From: an uncultured Granulosicoccaceae bacterium
GTDB taxonomy: Bacteria; Pseudomonadota; Gammaproteobacteria; Granulosicoccales; Granulosicoccaceae
NCBI GenBank assembly: GCA_937922675.1
Contig: CALAJN010000005.1
Span: forward strand, 186,001-250,000
Length of the DNA stretch: 64,000 bases
Direction of reading: 5' to 3'
Notes under the pieces: generated by a model
Told to the model about the DNA's origin: nothing
The model's input: the letters and a program-made list of their open reading frames with translations, nothing else
Database searches by the model: none
Position numbers and translations under genes: made by a program
In this document: in pieces, positions 8,510 through 18,869 of the stretch
Layout of the letters: each line of letters opens with the position of its first letter
Numbering within the stretch: position 1 is the first letter of the stretch

Positions 8510-9493
8510 ATGAGCGCACCCAAGCGTATTGCCGTTACCGGCGCTGCTGGCCAGATTTGCTACTCAATGCTGTTTCGCATTGCCAACGGCGATCTGTTTG
8601 GTCCAGACCAGCCGGTTGCTCTGCACCTGCTGGAAATCACGCCGGCGATGGGCCTGTTGGAGTCTGTAAAGATGGAACTGGACGACTGCGCCTTTCCGCT
8701 GCTCAAGGAGGTGGTCTGCACCGATGACGCCACCACTGCCATGGGCGATATTGACGCCGCCCTGTTCGTCGGTGCCAAGCCGCGTGGGCCCGGCATGGAG
8801 CGTTCCGACTTGATCACCGACAACGGCAAGATCTTCTCGACCCTTGGCAAGATCCTCAACGAGGCTGCACGACCGGAATGCAAGGTGGTCGTTGTCGGCA
8901 ACCCTGCCAACACCAATGCCTACATCCTCAAGGCCAATGCCCCGAAGATCAACCCGCGTAACATCACGGCGCTCACACGCCTTGATCACAACCGTGCCAT
9001 CTCGCAGCTTGCGAACAAAGTCGGTGCCGGCATCTCCGACGTCCGCAAGATGACTATCTGGGGCAACCATTCAACCACTCAAGTACCGGATATCACACAC
9101 GCTACGGTGGCCGGCAAGGCGGCCACCGACCTTGTCGATCAGACCTGGGGGCGCGATGAGTTCATCCCGACTGTTGCAAAGAGAGGCGCTGCAGTCATCG
9201 CTGCGCGCGGTAGCTCCAGCGCAGCGTCAGCTGCCAACGGCACCATTGATCACATGGCTACCTGGATCCAGGGCTCACCCGAGGGCGACTGGGTGAGCAT
9301 GGCAGTGCCGAGTGATGGCAGCTATGGCATTCAGGAAGGCCTGATCTACTCCTTTCCGGTCACCTGCTCAGGCGGCGACTACTCCATCGTCAAGGATGTC
9401 TCCTACGACGATTTCATAGCCGGCAAGATGAAGGAGAGTGAGGCGGAGCTTATTGACGAACGCGACACGGTCAAGGACCTGTTGCCAAGCTAG
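8510..9493 (+). CDS. mdh: Malate dehydrogenase (cytosolic-type, NAD-dependent)
   Basis: This 327-residue enzyme interconverts malate and oxaloacetate in the TCA cycle. The Rossmann motif is [10 protein letters not shown]; where bacterial relatives usually have Gly and eukaryotic cytosolic enzymes Ala, Cys stands here. Other signatures are [21 protein letters not shown] and the catalytic-histidine segment [12 protein letters not shown]. The overall pattern ([20 protein letters not shown]) is of the group shared with eukaryotic cytosolic MDH. The ATG at 8510 gives [11 protein letters not shown]; an upstream in-frame extension to 8429 is rejected because it adds sequence with no family match. 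It is divergent from nrdR across 267 bp and convergent with msrQ. Confidence 0.96.
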   Translation: MSAPKRIAVTGAAGQICYSMLFRIANGDLFGPDQPVALHLLEITPAMGLLESVKMELDDCAFPLLKEVVCTDDATTAMGDIDAALFVGAKPRGPGMERSDLITDNGKIFSTLGKILNEAARPECKVVVVGNPANTNAYILKANAPKINPRNITALTRLDHNRAISQLANKVGAGISDVRKMTIWGNHSTTQVPDITHATVAGKAATDLVDQTWGRDEFIPTVAKRGAAVIAARGSSSAASAANGTIDHMATWIQGSPEGDWVSMAVPSDGSYGIQEGLIYSFPVTCSGGDYSIVKDVSYDDFIAGKMKESEAELIDERDTVKDLLPS

Positions 9494-9505
9494 TGATTCG
9501 GTTGC

Positions 9506-10087
9506 TCAAGCACTGAGCAGCCGCTTGAAGCGGTAGAGGTACAACAGGGCGAGCGCCGCGAGATAGACAAACGGCTCGAGGCGGTCGCCCTTGACCAGCC
9601 ACACGTAGTGCACGATCGCCGCAGCCGCTGCGATGTATACCCAGCGATGCAATATTGTCCAGCGATGCTTCATGCGGCGAGCAATCCCGCGGGTTGAGGT
9701 AGCCGCCAGGCACGACAGAATGGCAAACGCGATAAAGCCTGCAAAGATATAGGGCCGACGCAGCAGATCGTCCCACATGGCTGCAATGTCCACTTGCAGA
9801 TCCAGCACACTCCAGATCAGCACGTGCAGCAAGGCGTAGAAAAACGCAAACAGCCCAAGCATTCGGCGTAGCTTGAGCGGCCAGGTGCGCGACAATACAT
9901 ACCGCAGCGGTGACGCCGCCAGACTGAGAATCAGAAATCGTAGCGCGAGCTCACCAGTCTCATCAGTCAGCCGTTCGATCGGATTGACACCGAGACGTCC
10001 GCCCAACAGCATGTAGGCAAGCGCTGCGGCGGGCGCCAGCGACGCCAGGAAAACTGCTGGCTTCAGCCACACACCGCGCTGCCACAT
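9506..10087 (-). CDS. msrQ: MsrQ, haem-binding membrane subunit of the MsrPQ system
   Basis: MsrQ is an inner-membrane b-type cytochrome that passes electrons from the quinone pool or flavin reductase to periplasmic MsrP. The 193-residue protein has about five to six hydrophobic helices, with histidines in helix contexts such as FYALLHVLIW, KHRWTILHRWVY and AAIVHYVWL, the ferric-reductase-like arrangement. It starts 3 nt after the msrP stop, so the pair is clearly co-transcribed. It ends 12 bp from the convergent mdh. Confidence 0.94.
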   Translation of the reverse strand: MWQRGVWLKPAVFLASLAPAAALAYMLLGGRLGVNPIERLTDETGELALRFLILSLAASPLRYVLSRTWPLKLRRMLGLFAFFYALLHVLIWSVLDLQVDIAAMWDDLLRRPYIFAGFIAFAILSCLAATSTRGIARRMKHRWTILHRWVYIAAAAAIVHYVWLVKGDRLEPFVYLAALALLYLYRFKRLLSA

Positions 10088-10090
10088 AAA

Positions 10091-11059
10091 TCAGTGAAAT
10101 TTCTGTAGATCCATGCCCGCATACAGACCGGCCACTTCTTCAGCGTAGCCGTTCATGAAGCGAGTATCGATCTTGGGCGTGAACAACGCAGACAGGCCGC
10201 CACTATCGCCTGCCAGACGTCGCTCTTTGGCTTGACTCCAACGCGGATGGCTCCTGTCGGGATTCACATTGCTGAAAAAACCGTACTCGCTCGGTTGCGA
10301 CAGATTCCAGCTGGTCTCGGGCGTTTCTTCCTGAAAACGGATCGTAACCACGGATTTGATGCTCTTGTAACCGTATTTCCACGGTACGACCAGTCGAATC
10401 GGCGCACCGTTCTGGTTGGGCATGTGCTCGCCGTACATGCCAATGGCCATGAAGCTCAAAGGATGCATGGCCTCGTCGATTCGCAGCCCCTCTCGATAGG
10501 GCCAGTCGAGCACATTGCGCCGCACGCCGGGTAGATCATCCTGGACCACGGTCTCAAAGGCGACGTACTTGGCGGCTGATGTCGGTTCGAAACGCTTGAG
10601 AAGGTCTGCCAGCGCGAACCCGTTCCACGGAATCACCATCGACCAGGCCTCGACGCAGCGCAGTCTGTACACACGCTCCTCGATCGCATGCGGCTTGAGG
10701 ATGTCTTCAAGGGTGTAGGTGCCCGGTTTTTCACATGCACCCTCAACGCGGACACTCCAGGGTTCTGTCTTCAGCCTCCTGGCGTGTCGTTTGGGGTCTT
10801 CCTTGGCAGTACCGAGCTCGTAGAAATTGTTGTAACTGGTGGCCGCATCGAAGGAGGTGTGCTCCTCGTCAGTGGTCCAGTCGGTCTTGATGATGTCACC
10901 GCTCAAAGGGGCAGCCGAAGCAGAGGTTACTCCCCCGCCGATAAAGCCACCGACACCTGCAGCGACAGAGGCTCGCATCAGCTGGCGCCGTTTCTCGAAC
11001 ACGGCCTTGTCGGTTATCTCGTCAGGAGATATTCCTGCCAGCTTCATCCAGTCGCGCAT
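10091..11059 (-). CDS. msrP: MsrP, periplasmic methionine-sulfoxide reductase (molybdopterin)
   Basis: MsrP is the Tat-exported molybdoenzyme that repairs oxidised methionines in envelope proteins. The N-terminus has a twin-arginine signal (KRRQLMRASVAAGVGGFIGG) at about residues 24-45 from the ATG at 11059, ending near ASAAPLSG. The molybdenum-ligating cysteine is in the sulfite-oxidase-fold motif YRLRCVEAWSMVIPW. Length after processing fits the family. The in-frame TTG at 11074 is a poorer start. Upstream is a 207-bp divergent region shared with the DUF4011-like gene. Confidence 0.95.
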   Translation of the reverse strand: MRDWMKLAGISPDEITDKAVFEKRRQLMRASVAAGVGGFIGGGVTSASAAPLSGDIIKTDWTTDEEHTSFDAATSYNNFYELGTAKEDPKRHARRLKTEPWSVRVEGACEKPGTYTLEDILKPHAIEERVYRLRCVEAWSMVIPWNGFALADLLKRFEPTSAAKYVAFETVVQDDLPGVRRNVLDWPYREGLRIDEAMHPLSFMAIGMYGEHMPNQNGAPIRLVVPWKYGYKSIKSVVTIRFQEETPETSWNLSQPSEYGFFSNVNPDRSHPRWSQAKERRLAGDSGGLSALFTPKIDTRFMNGYAEEVAGLYAGMDLQKFH

Positions 11060-11266
11060 GTGCGTGTGTCCCAAAGAGTCAGTTTAAGTGTTGTACGACC
11101 ACAAATTGGACCTGAGATTCCGACGTTACGTCGGCCAGGCCACCTAACATGTATACCAGTTCACGCTCTGAGTAACCTGAGAGCCACCCGGACCACCCTT
11201 TAGCGGCTGTGGCCCGATTCCTGAATCCGCGCTTCTGTCCATGTAGTTATAGCTAACGAAGCATTG

Positions 11267-13321
11267 ATGTCTGACAGCTCCACTTCTGTTTTTCAAAGAA
11301 GGCGCGCCGATTCGGTGGGGAGCACGGTGCGTGCCCTCAACTGGGGTACACGACCGTCAGACATCCTGTTACATCCGCACTCGCCGCTGGCTTTGGCTGA
11401 TGTGCTGCTGGTAGAGGGCGGGTGCTTCGATCTTGTAGCAAGCGATACTCAGGCCAACGATACAGCACGTGAGCAGAATGCCGCAGGCACCGAGCCAGAG
11501 GCGACGCCGACAGCTGCTGCCCGGCGTCGCAAACGCCGCACGCGCGAGCGCATGAACCTGTTGACCCTGCACACACGCACAGAGTTGCAAAAGCGCTGCC
11601 GAGCATTGACGGTGGAAAACGCTCTTGTCAAACAAAAGCACGAACAGCATCTTTTTCTGGCCGCAGGCTTCATCGAAGCAAAGGGTATGCGCGCACCGGT
11701 TTTGCTGTACCCGGCCCTCCTGATACACAAACCTGGCAACACAGGTCATGAGATCCGCCTCACGAGCGGTCGGCCTGACCTCAATCACAAGGCGCTCGCT
11801 GTGTTCAATGAACGCTTTGGCATAGATCTGCAAAAGCCGACGAGCACCGAGCCACTGAGCGACTACTTTGCACAACTGGCAGCCGCTATTACCCCCGTTG
11901 CAGGGCTGGATTTTTCGTTCGAGGTAGCCCTCGGCAATGCCGCGCCGAAGTCCTTCACCACACGCAGACTCACATCAGAAACACTGCCCGATGTTCCCGA
12001 TCGCTTTGACTTTGCGCTGGCATTGTCACTGGCAAGTGATGTCAGTCTTGATGAACTACATACCGTTCTCGACCTCATCCCCGAGGTTTCACGCGATGAT
12101 GCCAAGCCTGATGCAGGCACGTCAGCAAACACGACACTCGCGCAGGATGAGATCACGCAGCTGCGCACCCTCTCGGTAAATCTTGCGACCCGCGGGCTGG
12201 ACAAAATTGCATTCCAACAACTGCCCGAGCTGGCTGACCAAATCAACAGCTGGGTAAATCACATCACCATCGGACGCAAGTCGGCCATTGTCACTGAATT
12301 GTTCAGCTCGCTGCGGCTCAACACCACGCAACTTGCGCGTCTTGCCAACGTCATGGAGCTGCTTGACAAGGCTCCGGTGGACTTTGAGTCTCCGATGCAG
12401 GCCAACCTCGCGTATTCCTCAACCGGCACCATTTTGCGCCGTGCACAACATCAAGCGCAGCTGATCGAGGAAGAGTTCGAGATCATGCAGCATCACTTTG
12501 TGATGGAGCTGATCCCGACAAAAACCGAACTGCTTCAGTTGATAGACGAACTGGATCGTCCGAGCCCAAAGCCATTGCCAGAGGTACAAGAAGCCCTGTC
12601 AGATGTCGTGGACGCTGACTACTTTCACGCCCGCAGGCGCTTCATGGACTTCAGTCGAGAACGGCCTGCACACATCGAGCAAGAACATACGCTTCGGCTG
12701 AAGCAACTTGCCAAGGTACTTCGATTTCGCGAATTGTTTGTCAACAACACCGAATACCGACAGTCCCTCGGCACCAGTTACCGCGGCCTGAGCACGGACT
12801 GGGCACAGTTGACCGCCGCTGTTGAATTTGCTCGGGAACTTTCGGAGGCGCTCGGATCCGAAGCCATGGCAGCAATTGCCATTGCTGACTTGCCACACTT
12901 CAGACGCTCACTGATTGCCGATCTTGATGCACTACAGGCAAGTAACGATGCCTTGCGTGCAGCACTCACGGTGTTTGGCCGTGACTGGGTTTCACGATCG
13001 GTTGAAGAATTTGTCAATCATCTGGAACAGACTGCATCGAGCTTGCACGAATGGCGATTGAGTTTTGACCACCTCATGGCCGACAACACATGGACGCCTG
13101 CTGTGGTGCTCGCGCGGTTTACCGGCAAGAGCGCCCTCGACAAAGCCACCGAGCGGCGCGTGCAGGCGGCGCGAGCACACATAGCCGACACACTGGGCTC
13201 CGATCACAGCGACCTTGAAGCTGTTGCAGGCACACTGGATTGGCTACGTATGGCCAGCCGCCATGCGGCAGAGAGTCAGCTGGATATCGACGCCATCGTT
13301 GATCACCTGCAGATTGCTTGA
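11267..13321 (+). CDS. Uncharacterised protein with DUF4011-like domain
   Basis: This 684-residue protein is not a known enzyme. Residues about 75-225 resemble the DUF4011 domain found at the N-terminus of large helicase/nuclease proteins: EQHLFLAAGFIEAKG, RAPVLLYPALLIHKP, HEIRLTSGRPDLNHKAL and FNERFGIDL follow that pattern. The helicase and nuclease parts of those proteins are missing; the remainder is alpha-helical without Walker, DEAD or nuclease motifs. A basic patch (AAARRRKRRTRERM) precedes the domain. A TTG immediately before the ATG at 11267 could add one codon. It has its own promoter region divergent from msrP and is convergent with the HAD gene. Codon use looks like its neighbours, so recent transfer is not obvious. 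Confidence 0.7.
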   Translation: MSDSSTSVFQRRRADSVGSTVRALNWGTRPSDILLHPHSPLALADVLLVEGGCFDLVASDTQANDTAREQNAAGTEPEATPTAAARRRKRRTRERMNLLTLHTRTELQKRCRALTVENALVKQKHEQHLFLAAGFIEAKGMRAPVLLYPALLIHKPGNTGHEIRLTSGRPDLNHKALAVFNERFGIDLQKPTSTEPLSDYFAQLAAAITPVAGLDFSFEVALGNAAPKSFTTRRLTSETLPDVPDRFDFALALSLASDVSLDELHTVLDLIPEVSRDDAKPDAGTSANTTLAQDEITQLRTLSVNLATRGLDKIAFQQLPELADQINSWVNHITIGRKSAIVTELFSSLRLNTTQLARLANVMELLDKAPVDFESPMQANLAYSSTGTILRRAQHQAQLIEEEFEIMQHHFVMELIPTKTELLQLIDELDRPSPKPLPEVQEALSDVVDADYFHARRRFMDFSRERPAHIEQEHTLRLKQLAKVLRFRELFVNNTEYRQSLGTSYRGLSTDWAQLTAAVEFARELSEALGSEAMAAIAIADLPHFRRSLIADLDALQASNDALRAALTVFGRDWVSRSVEEFVNHLEQTASSLHEWRLSFDHLMADNTWTPAVVLARFTGKSALDKATERRVQAARAHIADTLGSDHSDLEAVAGTLDWLRMASRHAAESQLDIDAIVDHLQIA

Positions 13322-13351
13322 AAACCCATCCAGGCTTCGTTGACCGGACTT

Positions 13352-14257
13352 TCAGGTCGTCTGCACTATGTAGTCAGGACGAATGCCTGCCATCTCGATG
13401 CTGCGTTCAACCTCAAGATCACGCATCAAGCCAAGACCGGTAACGAGCACCGTCTTCCAGCCAGCCACCGCGCCGCCGAGTATGTCGGTGTGCAAGGTAT
13501 CGCCGACCATCGCGATGCGTTGCGGGTCCACATCGCCGAGCGTTTCTGTCACCAGTTCAAAGGCATTGGCAAACGGTTTGCCAAAAAACTCCGGCTTGGC
13601 AAGCCCGGCATCTTCAAGGTCGTGCGCGTACAGACCAGGCTCGAGCGAGAAGTCGCCAGCAAAAGGAGCAACCAGATCAGGATTACCGACCAGAACCGGG
13701 CGCGAGTGCTCTTTCAGGGCGGCACGCAATAAAGCGTGTCGCGCCTGTGTCCACTCCCCCGCCCCAAGCAGGACAAAACCATCCACGGCTGCGTAGTCTT
13801 GCGGATCATCCTCAAGCAGGCGATGTTGTGGGGTCAACGTGCCAAGCTCCGAGACCTCCTTCGCCATGAAGCCCCACTCGCCATCGCGGTGTGCGAGCCC
13901 TCGCGCCAAAGCGTCACGACTGGAGATCACCTCCTCGGCGGCGATGTTCATCTGCCAACGCTGATACTTTGCGTGTGTCACTGTCGAGGGCTGCGTGGCC
14001 CCGTTGGTCAGTACACGGATGGCGCATCCGGCGTTGCGTAGTTCATCGAGGCGCGCTGCCGCATGTGGAACCGGCTCCCATCCCACATTGAGCACCCCAA
14101 ACCCATCGAGTACAAACACATCGATGTCATCAACCAGCTCACCCAGGTGTGCCCGCATTATTGAACGCACAGGCTGGCTGCATGCGGATGGCAGACGTGG
14201 TGCAACCTCACAGTAACGCGCAAACGCTGCGGCAGAATCCATTGGCCCGATACTCAT
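13352..14257 (-). CDS. HAD-superfamily class IIA protein (NagD/TIGR01459-like)
   Basis: The protein resembles the TIGR01459 group of HAD-IIA hydrolases. Visible motifs are the nucleophile loop VFVLDGFGVLNVG near residue 45, motif II RVLTNGA, and the magnesium-binding RIAMVGDTLHTDILGG near the C-terminus, with a lysine-containing LAKPEFFGKP before it. The position two residues after the nucleophilic Asp is Phe rather than the usual Asp acid/base, as in related DxWG-type members, so phosphatase activity may be weak or unusual. The ATG at 14257 has GGATGAG upstream; an ATG at 14287 would overlap purL by 23 bp. It follows purL in the same operon. Substrate unknown. Confidence 0.85.
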   Translation of the reverse strand: MSIGPMDSAAAFARYCEVAPRLPSACSQPVRSIMRAHLGELVDDIDVFVLDGFGVLNVGWEPVPHAAARLDELRNAGCAIRVLTNGATQPSTVTHAKYQRWQMNIAAEEVISSRDALARGLAHRDGEWGFMAKEVSELGTLTPQHRLLEDDPQDYAAVDGFVLLGAGEWTQARHALLRAALKEHSRPVLVGNPDLVAPFAGDFSLEPGLYAHDLEDAGLAKPEFFGKPFANAFELVTETLGDVDPQRIAMVGDTLHTDILGGAVAGWKTVLVTGLGLMRDLEVERSIEMAGIRPDYIVQTT

Positions 14258-14264
14258 ACAGCAC

Positions 14265-17200
14265 TCATCCTGTCCACTTGCGTGCATTATCGAACAAGCG
14301 CTGCCACGGCGACATGCCTGACCACTGAGGTGGGCACCAGGAAAAATTGACCGCCCGCAAGGTGCGCTCCGGATGTGGCATCAAGATGGTCACACGCCCG
14401 TCAGCGTTGGTGACCCCTGCCACGCCATAGTCCGAGCCGTTTGGATTCAAGGGGTAACGCGTGGTGATGTCTCCGGCATTGTCGACATAGGCAAATGCCA
14501 CTGAACCCGCATCGGGTGTTGCTGCCATTTCTTGTGGTGTTTCCCCGATGGGGAATTGTGCGCGTCCTTCACCATGTGCGACCACCACGGGCAGGTGTGA
14601 GCCTGCCATGTCGGTGGTGAAGATCGAAGGCGAGTCAAACACGGCCATGGGCACCAGGCGAGCCTCATACTGCTCGGAGGCGTTGCGCTGAAAACGCGGC
14701 CAGCCACGGCTACCGGGCACCAGGGCCTTGAGGTGCGACAACATCTGACACCCGTTGCAGACACCGAGGGCGAAGCGATCATCACGCGCCAGAAACTCAC
14801 CAAACAGCTTGTTCAGCGTGGGCACATAGCGAATCGATTTGGCCCACCCGCCTCCTGCACCCAGCACATCGCCGTAGGAAAATCCGCCACAGGCAGCGAG
14901 ACCGGCAAATTCATCGAGATTGCGCGCACCGGATACAAGGTCACTCATATGTACGTCAACAGCATCAAAACCCGCGTTGATGAAAGCTGCAGCCATCTCC
15001 ACATGCCCGTTCACGCCCTGCTCTCGCAAAATGGCCACGCGCGGCTTGTGCGTATTGAGCATCGCCGAGTCCAGTACCGATACGGCAGGATCAAACGTCA
15101 GCTTCGCATTCAGACCTGCATCGGCCTCATCCAATACCAGGTCCCGCTCGGAGTCAGCCACCTCAGGGGTATCACGAAGCGCCTGCATGGCGTGTGTCGT
15201 GCTCCACCACAAGCGCTTGAGTTCGAACATGTTCTCTGAATACAGCACCGCCCCGCTACGCCTGATCTCCAACTCTGGCACCGCAGTTGGTCGCCCGATT
15301 GCATGTACATAGTCACCCAGGCCGTGCTGCTCGAAGACAGCAAGCACATCAGCGTAGTGCATACGCCTGATTTGCAAGACGCCGCCCAGCTCTTCATTGA
15401 AGAGTGTTGCAAGAGCATCCGACGGCAGGCTATCCAGTGTGATGGCAAGACCGGTACGGCCAGCAAAGGCCATCTCTGCAAGCGTTGTGAACAAGCCCCC
15501 ATCAGAGCGATCGTGCCAGGCAAGAATGTGATTGTTGTTGATCAGCGTCTGGATGGCATCGAACAGACCTTTCAAGGTTGCCGCGTCATCAACGTCCGGT
15601 GCACGATCACCCAGCTCGTTGCAGACCTCTGCCAGTATCGAGCCGCCGAGGCGATTCTTGCCGCCGCCAAGGTCCACGAACAGAAGCTCTGTCTCGCCAC
15701 AATCGCCTCTGAGCATGGGGGTCAACGCAACCGATGCGTCGCTCACCGACGCAAAGGCCGTGATCAGCACTGATAATGGCGAGGTCACCGTGTGTTCGCG
15801 CCCGTCCGCCTCCCAGGCCGTCTTCATCGACAGAGAGTCCTTACCCACGGGAATGGCAATGCCGAGCGCTGGCGCAAGTTCCTTGCCCACCGCATGTACG
15901 GCATCGTAGAGCGCAGCGTCCTCACCGGGATGACCGCTCGCGGCCATCCAATTGGCTGACAGTTTGACGCGCGAGAGGTCGCCAATAGGCGCTCCTGCAA
16001 TATTCGTCAGGGCCTCACCCAGAGCCACGCGCGCAGAGGCGGCGGCATCGACCAAGGCCAGAGGTCCGCGCTCGCCAATGGCAAAGGCCTCACCGCTCTG
16101 ACCTTGAAAGTCAGCAAGTGTGACCGCGCAATCGGCTACCGGCATTTGCCACGGGCCGACCATCTGGTCTCGCGCGATCAGACCGCCAACGGTTCTGTCG
16201 CCGATGGTGATCAAGAAATTCTTGGCAGCCACCGTGGGGTGCCTGAGGACTTCTTGCACTACCTCACCCATGCTCAGCCTTGTAGTATCAAGAGCACTCG
16301 ATGCGCGCCTGATTCGCTGCGCCTCAATGGAGAGCTTGGGGGGCTTGCCAAGGAGCACATCGAGTGGCATGTCGATAGTCGACTCCTCGAAGTGGCTATC
16401 CTCGACCAGTAAGCGACGCTCCTCCGTGGCCCTGCCCACGATAGCCACAGGACAGCGCTCGCGCCGACAGAGTGCTTCAAAAACCTCAACGGCCGATGCC
16501 TCAAGAGCGATGACATAACGCTCCTGAGATTCGTTACACCACAAGGCCAAGGGCGCCATTCCGGGCTCGTCGTTGGGGATGTCACGCAGCGAAAAGTGCC
16601 CGCCACGCCCGGCATCTGCCACCAGTTCCGGGAGTGCATTTGACAAACCACCTGCGCCCACATCATGCAGCGACAGTATGGGACTGGCATCACCCAGCGC
16701 GATGCAACGATCAATGACCTCCTGACAGCGGCGCTGCATTTCAGGGTTTCCGCGCTGTACCGAGGCAAAGTCGAGCGCTGCATCACTTGAGCCGCTGGCA
16801 ACAGACGAGGCAGCGCCACCGCCAAGACCAATCTGCATCGATGGACCGCCCAGCACGGCAATGGCGGCACCCGCCGGCACCGGGCGCTTGTCGACATTGA
16901 CTGGCCGCACGTTGCCCAGCCCCCCCGCCAGCATGATGGGCTTGTGGTAGCCCCGTGTTTCAGCGTCTGCCTCCTGGTCTGGCAGTGTCTGGCAGTAGCT
17001 GCGAAAGTAGCCTGCGAGATTGGGCCTGCCAAACTCATTGTTGAAAGCGGCCGCTCCAATCGGTCCGTCTGTCATGATTTGCAGCGGTGTGGCGATACGC
17101 GCTGGTGTGGCTGTCATCAGCTCCCAGCTCTGCCGGTCGCCCGGGAGATCCAGATTGGATACCGAGAAGCCACACAATCCGGCCTTGGGGCGTGCGCCAT

Positions 17201-18185
17201 TGCCCGTTGCGCCCTCATCCCTGATCTCGCCGCCGGCACCGGTGGCAGCGCCCGGGAAAGGTGAAATGGCTGTTGGGTGATTGTGAGTCTCGACCTTGAT
17301 CTGGATGTGCGCAGCTTCGTCAAGACGTTCGTAGAGCCCGTCAGTGCCTGGCAACAAACGCCTGGCCGGATGCCCCTCGATCACAGCAGCATTATCGTGG
17401 TAGGCGGACAATACGCCGCCCGGAGACACCGCATGGGTGTGCCGAATCATCGCGAACAGCGACTCGTCCATGCGTTGCCCGTCCACCGAAAAGCTCGCAT
17501 TGAATATCTTGTGGCGGCAATGCTCGGAGTTGGCTTGCGCAAACATCATCAGCTCCGCATCTGTCGGGTCCCGCCCAAGATCCGCGTAGGCATCGACGAG
17601 GTAGTCCATCTCATCGGCCGACAGGGCAAGGCCGAGCAATTGATCGGCCTCAACGAGCCCCTGACGACCGCGCGTTGACAAGGCCACCCGACCCAGCGGC
17701 GCCGGATCTCTGGAGTCAAACAAGGCAGAGGCCTCCTGGGTCTCGGTCAACACCGATTCGGTCATGCGGTCGTGCAAGAGCGCACGCACCTCGGCGCGTG
17801 CCAGCATCTCTGCTGTGGCCGCCGGGAACTGCCAGCGGACCCCACGCTCAACCCGCCCAAGCTCACCGAGCCCACAGGCAGCGAGAATGTCGGTAGCCTT
17901 GGAGGACCAGGGCGACAAGGTCCCCATACGCGGGACCACCAGCAGTTCGGCGCCAACAGCGCGTACAGACTCCTGCATGCGTGCATCGAGCAAATCACTG
18001 AGGCGCTCGTTGATACCATTGTCCAGTGCAGCGCCCGCAGCCAGGCCTGGCGCGCGCACAAAGTAGACAAACGAGGCTGAAACGGAGTGCAGGGAGGCGT
18101 CGACAGCAACCAGACGCTCGCGAATACGCGCCAGACGATAGTCAGACAGCGCCGGAGCGCCCTCGAGAACGAGCATGAGTGACAT
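14265..18185 (-). CDS. purL: Phosphoribosylformylglycinamidine synthase (single-chain)
   Basis: PurL converts FGAR, glutamine and ATP to FGAM in purine synthesis. The 1306-residue length fits the large proteobacterial form. The N-terminal PurS-like and linker regions precede the ATPase core with [17 protein letters not shown] and [22 protein letters not shown]-terminal class I glutaminase carries [17 protein letters not shown], the nucleophile motif [11 protein letters not shown] and PHPERTLR. No frameshift is seen. It starts at an ATG at 18185, divergent from ssrA, and is followed closely by the HAD gene. Confidence 0.98.
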   Translation of the reverse strand: MSLMLVLEGAPALSDYRLARIRERLVAVDASLHSVSASFVYFVRAPGLAAGAALDNGINERLSDLLDARMQESVRAVGAELLVVPRMGTLSPWSSKATDILAACGLGELGRVERGVRWQFPAATAEMLARAEVRALLHDRMTESVLTETQEASALFDSRDPAPLGRVALSTRGRQGLVEADQLLGLALSADEMDYLVDAYADLGRDPTDAELMMFAQANSEHCRHKIFNASFSVDGQRMDESLFAMIRHTHAVSPGGVLSAYHDNAAVIEGHPARRLLPGTDGLYERLDEAAHIQIKVETHNHPTAISPFPGAATGAGGEIRDEGATGNGARPKAGLCGFSVSNLDLPGDRQSWELMTATPARIATPLQIMTDGPIGAAAFNNEFGRPNLAGYFRSYCQTLPDQEADAETRGYHKPIMLAGGLGNVRPVNVDKRPVPAGAAIAVLGGPSMQIGLGGGAASSVASGSSDAALDFASVQRGNPEMQRRCQEVIDRCIALGDASPILSLHDVGAGGLSNALPELVADAGRGGHFSLRDIPNDEPGMAPLALWCNESQERYVIALEASAVEVFEALCRRERCPVAIVGRATEERRLLVEDSHFEESTIDMPLDVLLGKPPKLSIEAQRIRRASSALDTTRLSMGEVVQEVLRHPTVAAKNFLITIGDRTVGGLIARDQMVGPWQMPVADCAVTLADFQGQSGEAFAIGERGPLALVDAAASARVALGEALTNIAGAPIGDLSRVKLSANWMAASGHPGEDAALYDAVHAVGKELAPALGIAIPVGKDSLSMKTAWEADGREHTVTSPLSVLITAFASVSDASVALTPMLRGDCGETELLFVDLGGGKNRLGGSILAEVCNELGDRAPDVDDAATLKGLFDAIQTLINNNHILAWHDRSDGGLFTTLAEMAFAGRTGLAITLDSLPSDALATLFNEELGGVLQIRRMHYADVLAVFEQHGLGDYVHAIGRPTAVPELEIRRSGAVLYSENMFELKRLWWSTTHAMQALRDTPEVADSERDLVLDEADAGLNAKLTFDPAVSVLDSAMLNTHKPRVAILREQGVNGHVEMAAAFINAGFDAVDVHMSDLVSGARNLDEFAGLAACGGFSYGDVLGAGGGWAKSIRYVPTLNKLFGEFLARDDRFALGVCNGCQMLSHLKALVPGSRGWPRFQRNASEQYEARLVPMAVFDSPSIFTTDMAGSHLPVVVAHGEGRAQFPIGETPQEMAATPDAGSVAFAYVDNAGDITTRYPLNPNGSDYGVAGVTNADGRVTILMPHPERTLRAVNFSWCPPQWSGMSPWQRLFDNARKWTG

Positions 18186-18281
18186 GAAGCCTGCCGTTGA
18201 GAATCGGCAATTGTACCGACGCCGATGTGTGTCCGGTCACATTGGAGCGTTCCTTGCGGGAAATGGACTCGTAATCAGTCC

Positions 18282-18310
18282 TTGAAACTCCGGCCCACTG
18301 GCCGCATACT
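18282..18310 (+). promoter_or_regulatory. Promoter of ssrA
   Basis: TTGAAA (18282-18287) and CATACT (18305-18310) are separated by exactly 17 bp, a reasonable sigma-70 arrangement, 13 nt before the mature 5' end of tmRNA. The mature end is made by RNase P, so the extra leader is expected. Confidence 0.65.
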
Positions 18311-18323
18311 TCACACGTACCCC

Positions 18324-18698
18324 GGGGAAGACATGGTTTCGACGGGAGTAACAAAACCTTAGGTGCATGCCGAGGATCGGATCCCCTCGTTAATCCAGCC
18401 GATAACTTTTAGTTGCCAACGACGACAACTACGCACTGGCTGCATAATCAAACCTTTTAGGTTTTTTTAGGTAGTTCTACCCCGCGCTCTTCATGCCTGT
18501 GTGGAGAGACGGGGGCATTAGCCACAGGATCGCGTGACGGGCTGCCCTTGCACCAGATCGCTAAACCAATAAAGGGCTCGCTGGCTGGTTCTCCTGTTCG
18601 TCGGGTTCCAGTTGGCTAAAGCCAAAGACGACACTAAGCATGTAGTACCGACGGCGGAGTACTTTCGGACGGGGGTTCGACTCCCCCCTTCTCCACCA
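18324..18698 (+). ncRNA. ssrA: Transfer-messenger RNA (tmRNA)
   Basis: tmRNA rescues stalled ribosomes and tags the stalled peptide for proteolysis, here plausibly by the ClpA/ClpS machinery encoded at 58-61 kb. The 5' GGGGAAG pairs with CTTCTCC before the encoded 3' ACCA, forming the tRNA-like acceptor stem, and a T-arm sequence (GGGTTCGACTCCC) precedes it. The tag reading frame at 18415-18447 codes ANDDNYALAA followed by TAA, a typical gammaproteobacterial tag ending ALAA. Total length is 375 nt. The 3' end of ssrA is a known integration site for islands. Confidence 0.97.
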
Positions 18699-18707
18699 AT
18701 ACCCTGA

Positions 18708-18748
18708 ACGGCTCGGTTCGCCTCAGCACGCGAATCGGGCCGTTTTTC
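18708..18748 (+). terminator. Intrinsic terminator of ssrA
   Basis: ACGGCTCGGTTCGC and GCGAATCGGGCCGT form a 14-bp stem with G-U pairs, followed by TTTTT, starting 9 nt after the tmRNA CCA end. Confidence 0.85.
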
Positions 18749-18869
18749 TCTGGGAATCAGGAATTTACGCCTTCATCGCGAGTAACCATACCGCGTTGCA
18801 TATGCGCTAGCTTTTCGATACGGTCTGTCCAACCTACGGTGTATGCGACAGCACCACTGGAGACCCTCC

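Noticed and set aside
18324-18698. Search for an ssrA-end direct repeat (attR)
   Set aside because: No repeat of the final bases of ssrA was noticed elsewhere in the window, so no attachment site is claimed.
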